64,000 nucleotides of DNA from Leptospiraceae bacterium. Its GTDB lineage: Bacteria; Spirochaetota; Leptospiria; Leptospirales; Leptospiraceae. Position numbers and translations under genes: made by a program. Each line of letters begins with the position of its first letter. Positions within the stretch are counted from its first letter, which is position 1. Positions 35,174-43,605 of the stretch are shown piece after piece. The stretch is from assembly GCA_022402465.1 (NCBI GenBank), contig JAKRSH010000035.1:62001-126000 (forward strand), read 5' to 3'. The notes below the pieces were generated by a model. That model was not told the origin of the DNA. It saw only the letters and a program-made list of their open reading frames with translations, and ran no database searches.

Positions 35174-36179
35174 CCCTAGCTTCTAATTCTTCGCCTTTCC
35201 AGAATCCAACCACATTCTCGGATGCTTCCTTTTCCATGTCCTCTCTACAATCGATAGAACAGGAACCCATATGTTGGGTGAGAATTACATTTTCCAGTTG
35301 AGTCAATGGACCATGGTAGGGTTCTTCTTCGAAGACATCAATTGCCGCACCTGCTATGCTTCCATTCACTATGCCTTGGTAGATGTCTTCTTCATTGATG
35401 ATTCCAGCACGTGCTGTATTGATAAGATAGGAGGTAGATTTCATCATCTTGATTTCGTTGGATGTTATTAGATTTCGATTTGTTTCACTCAAAGGAATGT
35501 GAACAGTTAAGCAATCCGCCTCTTGGTAGATCTCTTTGTGGCTTACTTGCCGTATTAGAGTTCGATTCCAATTCTTACTAAATTTAAGTTGGGAATTGTG
35601 TAGACTATCTGCATAATTTTGTAATTCTCTAATAAACTCTGATTTATCTATTATATCACAAATCAAAATTTCAGCGGGTGCGAGTCCTAATAAGTGGTAA
35701 GCAAGCCGAGTGCCTATACGACCACAACCTAGGATGCCAATTTTAGATTTACCGATTCGTATTCCATATGGCCTGCTCCATCCACCTGACCGAAGTTCAC
35801 GGTCTGCAATTCCAACCTGACGGAAGAGATCGATAATGAGACCCAGTGCTAGTTCGGATACCGCAGGTGACACAGCATCCGGAGTGTAAGCTACTGCAAT
35901 ACCATTTTCTTTACAAAGATCCAAAGGTACAGAATCAAGTCCAACTCCTACTCTTGATATGAGCTTTAGATTGCTCGAAGTCTGAACTAATTGACGCAAG
36001 TCTTCTGTTCCTGCAATAAGAGAATCAAAGTCTTTGGCGTATTCAGCGACTTCTTCAGGTTTCATTTTGCGACCCAAGGGATTGATTGTTACAGAATGTC
36101 CGTTTTGTATCAAAATATCTAAAGCATAATTTGATGTTCTACAAAAAGGAAATGTGGATACAAAAACATTTTTAGTCAT
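35166..36179 (-). CDS. D-isomer-specific 2-hydroxyacid dehydrogenase (phosphoglycerate dehydrogenase-like)
   Basis: A 337-residue protein. KIGILGCGRIGTRLAYHLLG is the NAD loop. LISRVGVGLDSVPLD contains the substrate Arg, and INTARAGIINEEDI the catalytic Arg region. EEEPYHGPLTQLENVILTQHMG gives the Glu and His of the family. It resembles D-3-phosphoglycerate dehydrogenase without the C-terminal ACT domain. In a polysaccharide locus it could make or use a 2-hydroxy or 2-keto acid; pairing with the E1 subunits or the LhgO-like oxidase is speculative. Confidence 0.8.
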   Translation of the reverse strand: MTKNVFVSTFPFCRTSNYALDILIQNGHSVTINPLGRKMKPEEVAEYAKDFDSLIAGTEDLRQLVQTSSNLKLISRVGVGLDSVPLDLCKENGIAVAYTPDAVSPAVSELALGLIIDLFRQVGIADRELRSGGWSRPYGIRIGKSKIGILGCGRIGTRLAYHLLGLAPAEILICDIIDKSEFIRELQNYADSLHNSQLKFSKNWNRTLIRQVSHKEIYQEADCLTVHIPLSETNRNLITSNEIKMMKSTSYLINTARAGIINEEDIYQGIVNGSIAGAAIDVFEEEPYHGPLTQLENVILTQHMGSCSIDCREDMEKEASENVVGFWKGEELEARVV

Positions 36180-36238
36180 TTAAGATAACTTATAGAACAC
36201 TAAGGAACACAATTTTAAAGGGTATGAATCGATTTAGC

Positions 36239-36937
36239 TTATATTGAACAAAGACTATTGGATTTCACTTCTAGGCAGTCTTTTGCCATTTGTTGGATAT
36301 CTATTTGGAATAGATCAAAATCAAGAGATTCTATCCATTTTATGTTTTCTAGTTTTTTCTTAGGAAAAGAAGAAAGTATATCACTTACTAAATAATTTTC
36401 TATACCAAGATCTTTACTTCTTGCCTGGGTAATTAATTCTTCCCAATGAAATTCAAAGTTTTTAGCAATGTATAGCAAATCAACAATATCTTTTTCCGCA
36501 TAACGAAATAGTGCTGAAATTTTATTCGAGAGGATGTTTTGAATGCTGTCAATTTTATCATATAGTTCATGAAACTGAAAGCCACCATAATGAATATCGA
36601 TATCATTAACAAAGTCTAGCTTCAATTCAGTTTCAGGATGAAGTTTGTGTTTAACAAGAAGGCGCTTATAATTAATTCCTACAAATGCATCATCCTCATT
36701 CCAATAGTAGCCTAATTCAGCAAGCTTATTGTAGATGGAGAGAGTATACTCATCGAAGGACTCATCTGAATTAACAAAAAAATCTAGATCATCACTATAT
36801 CTGTGGTTAAAGTAAATTCGACTTAATGCGGTACCACCGGTTAGATAAAAAGGAGTCTCGCACTTTTTTACCAAATTCAGAACCCCATCCTGCATTGGGT
36901 ACAGGCTCTCCCGATAGTATCTTACGTATTCGTTCAA
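36239..36937 (-). CDS. AbiEii/AbiGii-type nucleotidyltransferase toxin-like protein
   Basis: A 232-residue protein. FYLTGGTALSRIYFNHRYSD followed by DLDFF is the GG(S/T)x9-DxD motif of AbiEii-type nucleotidyltransferases, and ELKLDFVNDI is the third acidic site. The TTG at 36937 is kept as start because YYRESLYPMQDGVL looks like the conserved N-terminus of the family; an ATG exists at 36895. It overlaps the small upstream gene by 131 bp. AbiEii toxins pair with small antitoxins and can act in phage defence by modifying tRNA. Confidence 0.75.
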   Translation of the reverse strand: MNEYVRYYRESLYPMQDGVLNLVKKCETPFYLTGGTALSRIYFNHRYSDDLDFFVNSDESFDEYTLSIYNKLAELGYYWNEDDAFVGINYKRLLVKHKLHPETELKLDFVNDIDIHYGGFQFHELYDKIDSIQNILSNKISALFRYAEKDIVDLLYIAKNFEFHWEELITQARSKDLGIENYLVSDILSSFPKKKLENIKWIESLDFDLFQIDIQQMAKDCLEVKSNSLCSI

Positions 36938-37199
36938 AGGTTTCTCTCCTTGCTGGTGGCCATACTCTACGAATTGTCTCAGGAGTTAACAAAAGTTTCA
37001 CTCTCTCAATTCCGCCCCAGAGAGGGACCATGATATGCCATGGTAAACTTTGCAAACAACGAACAAACCAGCCTGTTCGATCGAAGGCACCAGCCTCTTC
37101 TATCTTTCCTTCTGTAAGATCCAATAGTTTCTCAGGAGGTGTTGAATAATCCCAACAAAGAGATTTCATGAGTTTTAGCTTTTCTTCTTGGCTTAACAT
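36807..37199 (-). CDS. Small DUF6922-like partner of the AbiEii-type protein
   Basis: About 130 residues, rich in Trp and Leu: EKLKLMKSLCWDYSTPPEKL, then RVWPPARRETFERI. The opening resembles small DUF6922-type proteins often found before AbiEii nucleotidyltransferases, where they are thought to be antitoxins; that match is from memory. It uses ATG at 37199 (a TTG lies three codons upstream). The last 44 codons overlap the toxin gene in another frame, an unusually long overlap. Confidence 0.6.
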   Translation of the reverse strand: MLSQEEKLKLMKSLCWDYSTPPEKLLDLTEGKIEEAGAFDRTGWFVRCLQSLPWHIMVPLWGGIERVKLLLTPETIRRVWPPARRETFERIRKILSGEPVPNAGWGSEFGKKVRDSFLSNRWYRIKSNLL

Positions 37200-37235
37200 G
37201 TGTTTCAACAGAAATTAGATTCTATTCGCATCTCC

Positions 37236-38012
37236 CTACCTAAAGAAGGTTCCATATGTTAGGATCACTACAAAAAAGCTCATAATTGCAGTGAAAGTCC
37301 ATTGGAAGAAGGAAAATCTTCGATTTATTTGATCGAAACTTTGCTTGGTGAATTCAAGTTGTTGGTTAAACCTGTCATCCATGGCTTTAAATCGGAAATC
37401 GAAAATCTCTTTGATTGCCTTGGCTTCTTCTTTAATTCTTTCTTGAGCATCTAGAAATTTCTTATCCATAGCTCGGAATTCTAGATCGGATCTTTCTTGG
37501 GCTGCCATAAACTTCTCATCCATAGCTCGGAATTCAGTGTTAGATCTTTCCTGGATAGCCATAAACTTCGCATCCATAGCTCGGAATTCTAGATCGGATC
37601 TTTCTTGGGCTGCCATAAATTTCGCATCCATAGCTCGGAATTCAGTGTTAGATATTTCCTGGGCAGCTAGAAACTTCTCGTCTATGGCCTTGAACCTAGC
37701 TTCGAACTTCTCGTCCAGCGCCGTAAACCTAGCTTCTAACTTCTCATCCATAGCTTTGAACCGAGATTCAAACTTCTCATCGGATGCGATGAATCTTTGC
37801 TCCATCAGAGCAAATCCGTTTCTCATCTCTTGGATTAAGAATCCTAGATCGGTCTTGGTAGCCATATTTTCTATTATGAAATGATTCTCTCTCTTGAGTT
37901 CTACAATCAGATCAAAGAGACCTGTCTCCACACCATCCCAAGAACTAGATTTCATCTGCTCGGTAATGAAATGAACCTTTCGCTTAGTATCTTCGAAATT
38001 CATGGTTGTCAT
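37236..38012 (-). CDS. Bdr-like coiled-coil repeat protein with C-terminal membrane anchor
   Basis: A 258-residue protein. Residues 81-113 are three 11-residue repeats (FESRFKAMDEK type). Residues 114-193 are four 18-residue repeats alternating SNTE and SDLE starts (…FRAMDAKFMAAQER). A hydrophobic segment near 236-255 (FTAIMSFFVVILTYG) anchors the C-terminus. Eleven-residue repeats with a C-terminal anchor are the layout of the Borrelia Bdr proteins. The repeats are predicted coiled coil (11 = hendecad, 18 = hendecad plus heptad). It could oligomerise at the inner membrane; function is unknown. Confidence 0.7.
   Translation of the reverse strand: MTTMNFEDTKRKVHFITEQMKSSSWDGVETGLFDLIVELKRENHFIIENMATKTDLGFLIQEMRNGFALMEQRFIASDEKFESRFKAMDEKLEARFTALDEKFEARFKAIDEKFLAAQEISNTEFRAMDAKFMAAQERSDLEFRAMDAKFMAIQERSNTEFRAMDEKFMAAQERSDLEFRAMDKKFLDAQERIKEEAKAIKEIFDFRFKAMDDRFNQQLEFTKQSFDQINRRFSFFQWTFTAIMSFFVVILTYGTFFR
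37434..37772 (-). repeat. Tandem 33-bp and 54-bp repeats inside the coiled-coil gene
   Basis: Three 33-bp units are followed by four 54-bp units. The 54-bp units alternate between two forms and are nearly identical at DNA level (for example GCCATAAACTTC...CTCGGAATTC on the plus strand). High DNA identity shows recent duplication and makes copy number likely to vary between strains. Confidence 0.75.
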
Positions 38013-38189
38013 ACCTTAGATTTTCTAAGTTTAGGTGTTAGGAGAAATTTTTTCAAGATTTTTTTAGAAATAATTTTATATCTCAAATTCTTGTATTCGG
38101 CTTGATTAACCGAATTGGTGATTTAACGTAATTGTAAATTGATAAAAAACTATAGACTTCTTTCTTTAACTGGAAGATGAGAATGTATC

Positions 38190-39146
38190 CTAAACTTCTC
38201 GAACTTTATTATCTTGGAAATCTTTGTAGGCAAGGCGAATTCCTTCTTCTAGTTCTACCTCATGCTTCCAACCCATTTTATGCAATTTAGAAACATCAAG
38301 AAGCTTTCGAGGAGTTCCATCTGGTTTTGTTAAATCAAAAGTTAATTTTCCTTGGTAGTCTACCACTTTTTGGATGGTCTCTGCAAGTTCACGAATACTT
38401 ACTTCAATCCCAGATCCAATGTTCACGTGCTCCCCACCTTTTGGATCTTGATTCACATCGTAGTTTTTCATTAGGAAAATACAGGCACTTGCCATATCTT
38501 CACTAAAGAGAAATTCCCTAAGTGGTTTCCCTGTGCCCCAAATCACAACCTCGGGTAGATTTTGAATTTTTGCCTCATGGAACCTCCTAAGAAGCGCTGG
38601 AAGGACATGAGAATTCTGAGGATGGTAGTTGTCTCCAGGCCCATAAAGATTCGTTGGCATAACTGAAAAAAAATTGGTCCCATATTGACGGTTGTACGAT
38701 TGGCAAGTAATAATGCCTGCAATTTTTGCAATAGCATAGGGTTCGTTCGTTGGTTCCAACTTACCCTCAAGCAGCTGTCCTTCATCCATTGGTTGTTTAG
38801 CGAACTTTGGATAAATACAAGAGGATCCTAAAAAACAAAGTTTCTTCACTCCATTTCTGTAAGAAGCATCAATGACGTTATTTTGAATTTGAAGATTGGA
38901 GAAAATAAATTCAGCAGGAAAGGTATTGTTGGCATGAATTCCGCCTACTTTGGCTGCTGCGAGAAATACATAATCTGGTTTCTCCTCTAGGAAAAAGCTC
39001 TCTACTTGGTCTTGCTTTGTTAAATCAAGTTCCTCTCTACTTCTTCCAAGCACATTAGTGAAACCTTGGCTCTTGAGAACTTTAACGAGAGCAGAACCTA
39101 CAAGCCCTTGATGACCTGCAATATAGATTTTGGAATTAGGGTTCAT
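38190..39146 (-). CDS. fcl: GDP-L-fucose synthase
   Basis: A 318-residue SDR with the full GDP-fucose synthase pattern: [44 protein letters not shown] (Tyr-x3-Lys) and [20 protein letters not shown]. It epimerises C3 and C5 and reduces C4 of GDP-4-keto-6-deoxymannose. No classical gmd is adjacent; the short GMD-like gene at 17928 is the only candidate partner in the window. It shares 4 bp with the HepT gene upstream. Confidence 0.92.
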   Translation of the reverse strand: MNPNSKIYIAGHQGLVGSALVKVLKSQGFTNVLGRSREELDLTKQDQVESFFLEEKPDYVFLAAAKVGGIHANNTFPAEFIFSNLQIQNNVIDASYRNGVKKLCFLGSSCIYPKFAKQPMDEGQLLEGKLEPTNEPYAIAKIAGIITCQSYNRQYGTNFFSVMPTNLYGPGDNYHPQNSHVLPALLRRFHEAKIQNLPEVVIWGTGKPLREFLFSEDMASACIFLMKNYDVNQDPKGGEHVNIGSGIEVSIRELAETIQKVVDYQGKLTFDLTKPDGTPRKLLDVSKLHKMGWKHEVELEEGIRLAYKDFQDNKVREV

Positions 39147-39571
39147 GGGTATTCCTGTTTAATATCATAACCGAGCTGATTACAAAATTGGATAAAGACT
39201 TTGTAATCAGCTTTCATGATTGAATGAATGATTTCTGTATTTAGCTTTTGGTATTCATGAATGGCAATATTTCGAAATCCAACCATAGCTAACAGAGATT
39301 TAGCTGTATTTTGCTCAATGAGTTTATGCGATTCTAATAAGCGGAAAGCATCGGAACTTGATTGAGGGACACCCAATCGTTGAACAGAAACTATGTGCAT
39401 TGCAAGATCGATAGCTGCCTGACAGGCTCTCTCTAAGTTTAAGATCAATGCATCTAGTTCTGTATATTGATTGAGATTTGGATTCTTAGAGTATTCTTCG
39501 AGCGCACGATTTAATGATCTTTGGATGATTCCAATTTTATTTATGATGATGTCATCAGATTTGATATGCAT
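39143..39571 (-). CDS. hepT: HepT-like HEPN toxin (DUF86)
   Basis: A 142-residue protein. [14 protein letters not shown] contains the Rx4HxY motif (Arg100, His105, Tyr107) of HepT ribonucleases, preceded by the conserved helix [21 protein letters not shown]. The open frame extends 27 codons further upstream inside mntA, but the ATG at 39571 gives the family's normal length and a 17-bp overlap with the antitoxin. HepT cleaves RNA unless AMP-modified by MntA. Confidence 0.85.
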   Translation of the reverse strand: MHIKSDDIIINKIGIIQRSLNRALEEYSKNPNLNQYTELDALILNLERACQAAIDLAMHIVSVQRLGVPQSSSDAFRLLESHKLIEQNTAKSLLAMVGFRNIAIHEYQKLNTEIIHSIMKADYKVFIQFCNQLGYDIKQEYP

Positions 39572-39956
39572 GAACCACTTCTTGTCTTTCAAATTGGAAA
39601 TGATAGTACATCGATAAAAGCGTATTGATCCGAAAGAGTGCTGCCATTTCATCTTTCGTATAGATTCTAATACCGTTAAAGATAGCTTCTTTGCTATAGA
39701 CTAGATTTTCTGAACTCATAATTCCTAAATCAAAATCGTAACCAAATTTATATCCCAAGTCGCCAGTAATTTGGTACAACTCTGAACTTTTAATTTGGAT
39801 TCCGTTAAACGGAAGAATCGCAAGATCGATATCACTGTCTTTTCTCAATTCTCCTCTAGCGGCAGAACCTAAGAGGAAGAGAGACAATACAGATGAATGA
39901 TTTGAAAAATAGTCTTTGATTTCACTCAGAACAGATTTTTCTATACTAGATTTCAA
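39555..39956 (-). CDS. mntA: MntA-like nucleotidyltransferase antitoxin
   Basis: A 133-residue minimal nucleotidyltransferase. LFLLGSAARGELRKDSDIDL is the GSx10DxD motif, and FDLGIM gives the third acidic site. MntA adds AMP to the HepT tyrosine and neutralises it. It starts at TTG directly after the rmlD stop and overlaps hepT by 17 bp, so sugar gene, antitoxin and toxin would be made from one message. Confidence 0.85.
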   Translation of the reverse strand: MKSSIEKSVLSEIKDYFSNHSSVLSLFLLGSAARGELRKDSDIDLAILPFNGIQIKSSELYQITGDLGYKFGYDFDLGIMSSENLVYSKEAIFNGIRIYTKDEMAALFRINTLLSMYYHFQFERQEVVHAYQI

Positions 39957-40838
39957 TTAATCTATATCTTCCTCAGCCATAATTAGTTCATCGGCTAGAG
40001 CTTGGACAGAATCTCGCCAATGGTTGTTGGAAGAACCAAAACTGGATCGAGTTTTTTCCTTACTAAGGACAGAATAGCTTGGTCTCTTGGCTGGTGTAGG
40101 ATAATTCTTTGTTGGTATAGGTAACACATCACATTCAATTCCCATTGCATCAACTATAGCTTTCGCTAAATCATACCAAGAGGCAACACCTTCATTCGTG
40201 AAATGATAGAGACCACTTGCCTCGCTTAAGGCTGCATAGAAGCTAAACCAAGCAAGATCCCTAGCCCAAGTGGGACTTCCAATCTGATCATCAACTATTT
40301 TAAGTTCCTCTCTCTCATTGGCAAGGCGGACTATGGTTGTAAAAAAGTTTTTGCCATGACCAGAAAATACCCAAGACGTTCGAATAATGAGAGCTTCAGG
40401 GTTTTCTTGAATGATTCCATCTTCGCCTAGAGATTTGCTAAGCCCATAAACTCCTAATGGATTCTTAGGATCTTGTTCCAAGTAAGGGGATGATTTAAGT
40501 CCATCAAAGACAAAGTCTGTGGAAATATGTACAAACTTAATGCCCTTTTCTTTGCATATTTTAGCTATTTCTATAGGTGCAAGAGTATTAATTGCATTAG
40601 CAAGTTCTTGTTCTTTTTCAGCAAGATCAACCGCAGTATAAGCAGCCGCATTGAGAATGATATTTGGTTGGACATTTTCAACAAAAGAATGCAATGCTTG
40701 AATTTCTGTTAAGTCAATATCGGAGCGAGTAGCAAAGATAAACTCAACATTTTCTTCTTGAACTTCAGAAAGAAACTGCAACTCACAACCTAGCTGACCA
40801 TTAGAACCGAGAACAAGTATTTTTATATTTTCTTTCAT
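39957..40838 (-). CDS. rmlD: dTDP-4-dehydrorhamnose reductase
   Basis: A 293-residue SDR: ILVLGSNGQLGCELQFL (NADPH loop), HISTDFVFDGLKSSPY (catalytic Thr), VYGLSKSLGEDGI (Tyr-x3-Lys) and RTSWVFSGHGKNF. It is the last step of dTDP-L-rhamnose synthesis. The other three genes (rmlA, rmlB, rmlC) are not in the window, so they must be elsewhere or this enzyme serves a different 4-keto sugar. It has an ATG start 61 bp after the regulator gene. Confidence 0.85.
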   Translation of the reverse strand: MKENIKILVLGSNGQLGCELQFLSEVQEENVEFIFATRSDIDLTEIQALHSFVENVQPNIILNAAAYTAVDLAEKEQELANAINTLAPIEIAKICKEKGIKFVHISTDFVFDGLKSSPYLEQDPKNPLGVYGLSKSLGEDGIIQENPEALIIRTSWVFSGHGKNFFTTIVRLANEREELKIVDDQIGSPTWARDLAWFSFYAALSEASGLYHFTNEGVASWYDLAKAIVDAMGIECDVLPIPTKNYPTPAKRPSYSVLSKEKTRSSFGSSNNHWRDSVQALADELIMAEEDID

Positions 40839-40899
40839 AAGGATTATTTATCTCTAAGAGCACTAGGATTAGTAGAATAAAAAATGAATAAAGAAAAAC

Positions 40900-41253
40900 T
40901 CAAGTTACTTGACCGATTTCTATGGGTGCATCATCTAAACTTTTGTTTTCTGAACTAAGAGCTTCTACTTCTTTCTTTAATTCTTCATATTCTTTTTTCT
41001 TAATTTCGTAAAATCGAAGAGCAAGTTTAGCTTTTTCTTGCAAACCTTGCGGTGTCAAAAGGTATGCATAAGAAAGTTTGTTTTTATTATTTTTAAAATT
41101 TCGTGCCTTTATCAGACCCTTCTCTACGAGTGCCTGAAGGAAATAATTGGTCTTACCAAGACTAATTCCTAAAATATCCGAGAGTTCTCTCTGTGATATA
41201 TTAGGATTGCTTTGTAAAAGCTTTAGAACCTTATGTTGTAATTCAGGTGCCAT
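40900..41253 (-). CDS. MarR-type EPS-associated transcriptional regulator
   Basis: A 117-residue winged-helix protein. LLQSNPNISQRELSDILGIS followed by LGKTNYFLQALVEKGLIKAR is the helix-turn-helix. A coiled C-terminal tail follows (YEIKKKEYEELKKEVEAL). This is the form called MarR family EPS-associated regulator, found at the start of exopolysaccharide and O-antigen loci. It overlaps the WecA-like gene by 11 bp and probably regulates the locus, but no operator can be identified. Confidence 0.85.
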   Translation of the reverse strand: MAPELQHKVLKLLQSNPNISQRELSDILGISLGKTNYFLQALVEKGLIKARNFKNNKNKLSYAYLLTPQGLQEKAKLALRFYEIKKKEYEELKKEVEALSSENKSLDDAPIEIGQVT

Positions 41254-42391
41254 GGTGAATTGCTTCTTTCTGAATGGAGAAATAAAAAATAGAATAAATA
41301 AGAATATTGATTAACAAAAGATAAAATCCTAGACCCACAAACTTTTCGCTGAGTAAAGCCATAGGGAATAAAATCACGAAATTGATTAGAGTATATGTAT
41401 TGACGACCTTAGTGTGGCTTGACCATTTTCGACTAAGGATTTGGTAAAGATGGGATCTATGAGCTTCGGTAATTTTCTCTCCCTTAGACCATCTCAAAAA
41501 AAGTGTAAGTGTTGCATCTAACCAAAATAAGGAACTTAGCAATAAGCAAGTAAAAATAGAAATATGACCCAGAAGGACAGCCCAGAGACCAAATGCAGCT
41601 ATTAGGAAGCCGATTAAATTGCTCCCACTATCACCTAAGAATACTCTGGCGGTTGGGAAATTCCAAATTAAGAAACCTAGACTGGAAGAAATTAAGATTA
41701 AAATACCAGGAATTAAAAAGGATGTAGCTGGTGACTCATTTGTAAGTATCGATTGAAAGCAAAAAAATGCGATAGCTGAAAGCAAAAAAATAGCTTCCAA
41801 AGTAGCAATTCCGTTCAAACCGTCCATAAAATTGTAAAGATTGATAAACCATACAATACCAAAAAGTAAAACACAAAAAACAATTGATATTGCAACGTCT
41901 TGGAAGTAACCTACACCAGAGAAAATGTTAGATCCAAAGAAATGCGCAAGCTTATCAAGATACTCTTCCCAAACAAGAGCTAGTTTCGAGCGAATGCTTC
42001 CAAGAAAAATTCCAGAAGCAACTATTTGAGTTATGAGTCGAGTCCTTCTAGTACTTGGAGTAAAGTCATCTAATATACCCACAGTAAAAAGCATAACACT
42101 TGAAAGAAATAACAGAGGTAAGGAAATAAAATCAGTTTGAAGGTTCCTAAGTGAGAACTCAGAATTGCTAGCATTGAAGGCCATGCTCTCTGGAAAAAAA
42201 ACTAAGAGAAGACTTGTTAGCCAAAAAGCAAAAAAAATTCCAAGCCCACCGGATCTAGGTGTAGGAAGGACATGCGAGCTTCTATGATTGGGATGATCCA
42301 AGATTTGCTTCTTTCTTAAAAACTTTTGCCAGAAATAAACCAGACATGTGGAAAGCAGAAATGGGAAAATAAGAAGGAGTAATAGGATCAA
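41243..42391 (-). CDS. Polyprenyl-phosphate sugar-1-phosphate transferase (WecA/WbpL family)
   Basis: A 382-residue integral membrane protein with about ten hydrophobic segments. Family motifs are in order: HPNHRSSHVLPTPRSGGLG, VGILDDFTPSTRRT (Asp-Asp), NLYNFMDGLNGIA (catalytic Asp), RVFLGDSGSNLIG and AHRSHLYQIL (basic loop). It moves an HexNAc-1-phosphate (GlcNAc or a 6-deoxy form) onto undecaprenyl phosphate, starting the O-unit. The start is TTG. Beside the epimerase at 42534 it resembles the WbpL-WbpV pair. Confidence 0.88.
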   Translation of the reverse strand: MILLLLLIFPFLLSTCLVYFWQKFLRKKQILDHPNHRSSHVLPTPRSGGLGIFFAFWLTSLLLVFFPESMAFNASNSEFSLRNLQTDFISLPLLFLSSVMLFTVGILDDFTPSTRRTRLITQIVASGIFLGSIRSKLALVWEEYLDKLAHFFGSNIFSGVGYFQDVAISIVFCVLLFGIVWFINLYNFMDGLNGIATLEAIFLLSAIAFFCFQSILTNESPATSFLIPGILILISSSLGFLIWNFPTARVFLGDSGSNLIGFLIAAFGLWAVLLGHISIFTCLLLSSLFWLDATLTLFLRWSKGEKITEAHRSHLYQILSRKWSSHTKVVNTYTLINFVILFPMALLSEKFVGLGFYLLLINILIYSIFYFSIQKEAIHHGT

Positions 42392-42420
42392 TTGCTTTTA
42401 AGGAGTTATTTTCGGAGCTT

Positions 42421-42515
42421 ACTAAGCATAGCTCCGCCGCGTCAGTCCCAGTAAGGATAGCTCCAGAGTGATTCTTAAAGAAAAAATGTCAAGTTCTTTT
42501 GTTCAAATATTGAAC
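42421..42515. repeat. Dispersed intergenic repeat, copy B
   Basis: Copy of the element at 34241-34345: ACTAAGC, the box at 42427-42450 (CATAGCTCCGCCGC plus CAGTCCCA), then 50 bp later the hairpin GTTCAA-ATA-TTGAAC (42501-42515). In this copy a CGGAGCT at 42413-42419 can also pair with AGCTCCG (42430-42436). It lies in the 142-bp gap between two minus-strand genes. Confidence 0.65.
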
Positions 42516-42533
42516 ACATGCTTGAGGCAGTTC

Positions 42534-43457
42534 TTATGCATGTGCTATAAATTGCAGAGACTGTTCCGTTGTGAACTTAGGTGTCCAGTTTGAAGATACT
42601 AAACTGGATGAATTTTCATAGAAAAACGAGCCAGTCCATTTTTCCCATAAATCAGCCTTCCCCAAAATTTGAGCTCCCCAGGTTCCCAATCTTTGAGGAA
42701 TTTTTATAATTCTAATGGGTCTGCTTTGGGCTTTATGAATAGAATGAACTAATTCTTCGGTAGAAATTGGTTTGGGATCTTGGATGAGAAGAACAGAAGG
42801 CGAAGACTTGGATCTACTTTTTTCATGAAAACTATTTAGGAGAATCCTTTCTAGAAAGTCTGCAAAATTGTAAGTCGAAATTATGCTTCGTAAGTTGGAT
42901 AATGAAGATACAGGAATAGGAAAACCCTTGCCTATCGCCTTCCATATTGTTAGAAAATTCGCCTTGGGATTAGGACCATAGATCAGTGGAGGTCTAAGAA
43001 TGCTTAGCTTTATACTTAGTTCATCTGCTCGTTTGGAACATTTTTCTTCAGCAATCGCCTTGGATCTTGCATAAATGTCTTGGGGATGAATGGCGGAAGA
43101 CTCTGTGTAAGGAAGATTCCCACCCTCTCCAAACACCTTAGCGCTAGATACTAAGATGAAATGCTTCACACCCTTATCTGCTGCCTTACTCATAAAATCT
43201 AAACTAAGTTCCACATTGCTTTTGTAATATAAATCTTTATCAAATTCATGGTAGGATTGGTGGGCAAGACCTGCTAGGTGTAGTGCAGACTCTGCATACC
43301 CGAAATCATTATTGATTTGAAAGCCCTGCCTAGAGACAGGAACTACTCTAGATCTGAGAAACTCGGAATGCTTGAGAAGATTTTGACCCAAGAATCCAGA
43401 TGTTCCAGAGATTAGAATCTTTTGATTTGTTTCTGAATGAGAACTTTCTAAAGTCAT
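42534..43457 (-). CDS. NAD-dependent epimerase/reductase, WbpV-like
   Basis: A 307-residue SDR: ILISGTSGFLGQNLLKH, LVSSAKVFGEGG (Ser region), DIYARSKAIAEEK (Tyr-x3-Lys) and RPPLIYGPNPKANFLTIWK. The last block is typical of WbpV-type enzymes that reduce UDP-4-keto-QuiNAc to UDP-QuiNAc, the usual first sugar for a WbpL-type transferase. No WbpM dehydratase is in the window. It is the first gene of the minus-strand locus, facing away from ruvA across a 148-bp gap that must hold both promoters. Confidence 0.75.
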   Translation of the reverse strand: MTLESSHSETNQKILISGTSGFLGQNLLKHSEFLRSRVVPVSRQGFQINNDFGYAESALHLAGLAHQSYHEFDKDLYYKSNVELSLDFMSKAADKGVKHFILVSSAKVFGEGGNLPYTESSAIHPQDIYARSKAIAEEKCSKRADELSIKLSILRPPLIYGPNPKANFLTIWKAIGKGFPIPVSSLSNLRSIISTYNFADFLERILLNSFHEKSRSKSSPSVLLIQDPKPISTEELVHSIHKAQSRPIRIIKIPQRLGTWGAQILGKADLWEKWTGSFFYENSSSLVSSNWTPKFTTEQSLQFIAHA

Positions 43458-43605
43458 AGATTATAGTGGGCAGTTTTGATCTTATTTAAATTAACTAATT
43501 GAAGTCGAATGTTTTTCAGAAAATAATTCATACAGCCTTGCTAAGTTTTTAAAATACGAAAAAGTCCTTGTCGCTAGGTTCATAAGAGAAAAAATCATCA
43601 ATCAT

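Noticed and set aside
37434-37772. Possible CRISPR-like regular repeat
   Set aside because: Repeats lie in frame within a coding sequence and encode a regular coiled coil.
37537-37884. 115-codon open frame on the plus strand
   Set aside because: It is the antisense of the coiled-coil repeats; repetitive DNA keeps several frames open.
38095-38115. ATTCGG/CCGAAT inverted repeat after fcl
   Set aside because: Only a 6-bp stem with a 9-nt loop and no T run; not enough to call a terminator.
39572-39652. 27-codon upstream extension of hepT
   Set aside because: It lies wholly inside mntA in another frame and precedes the family's normal N-terminus.
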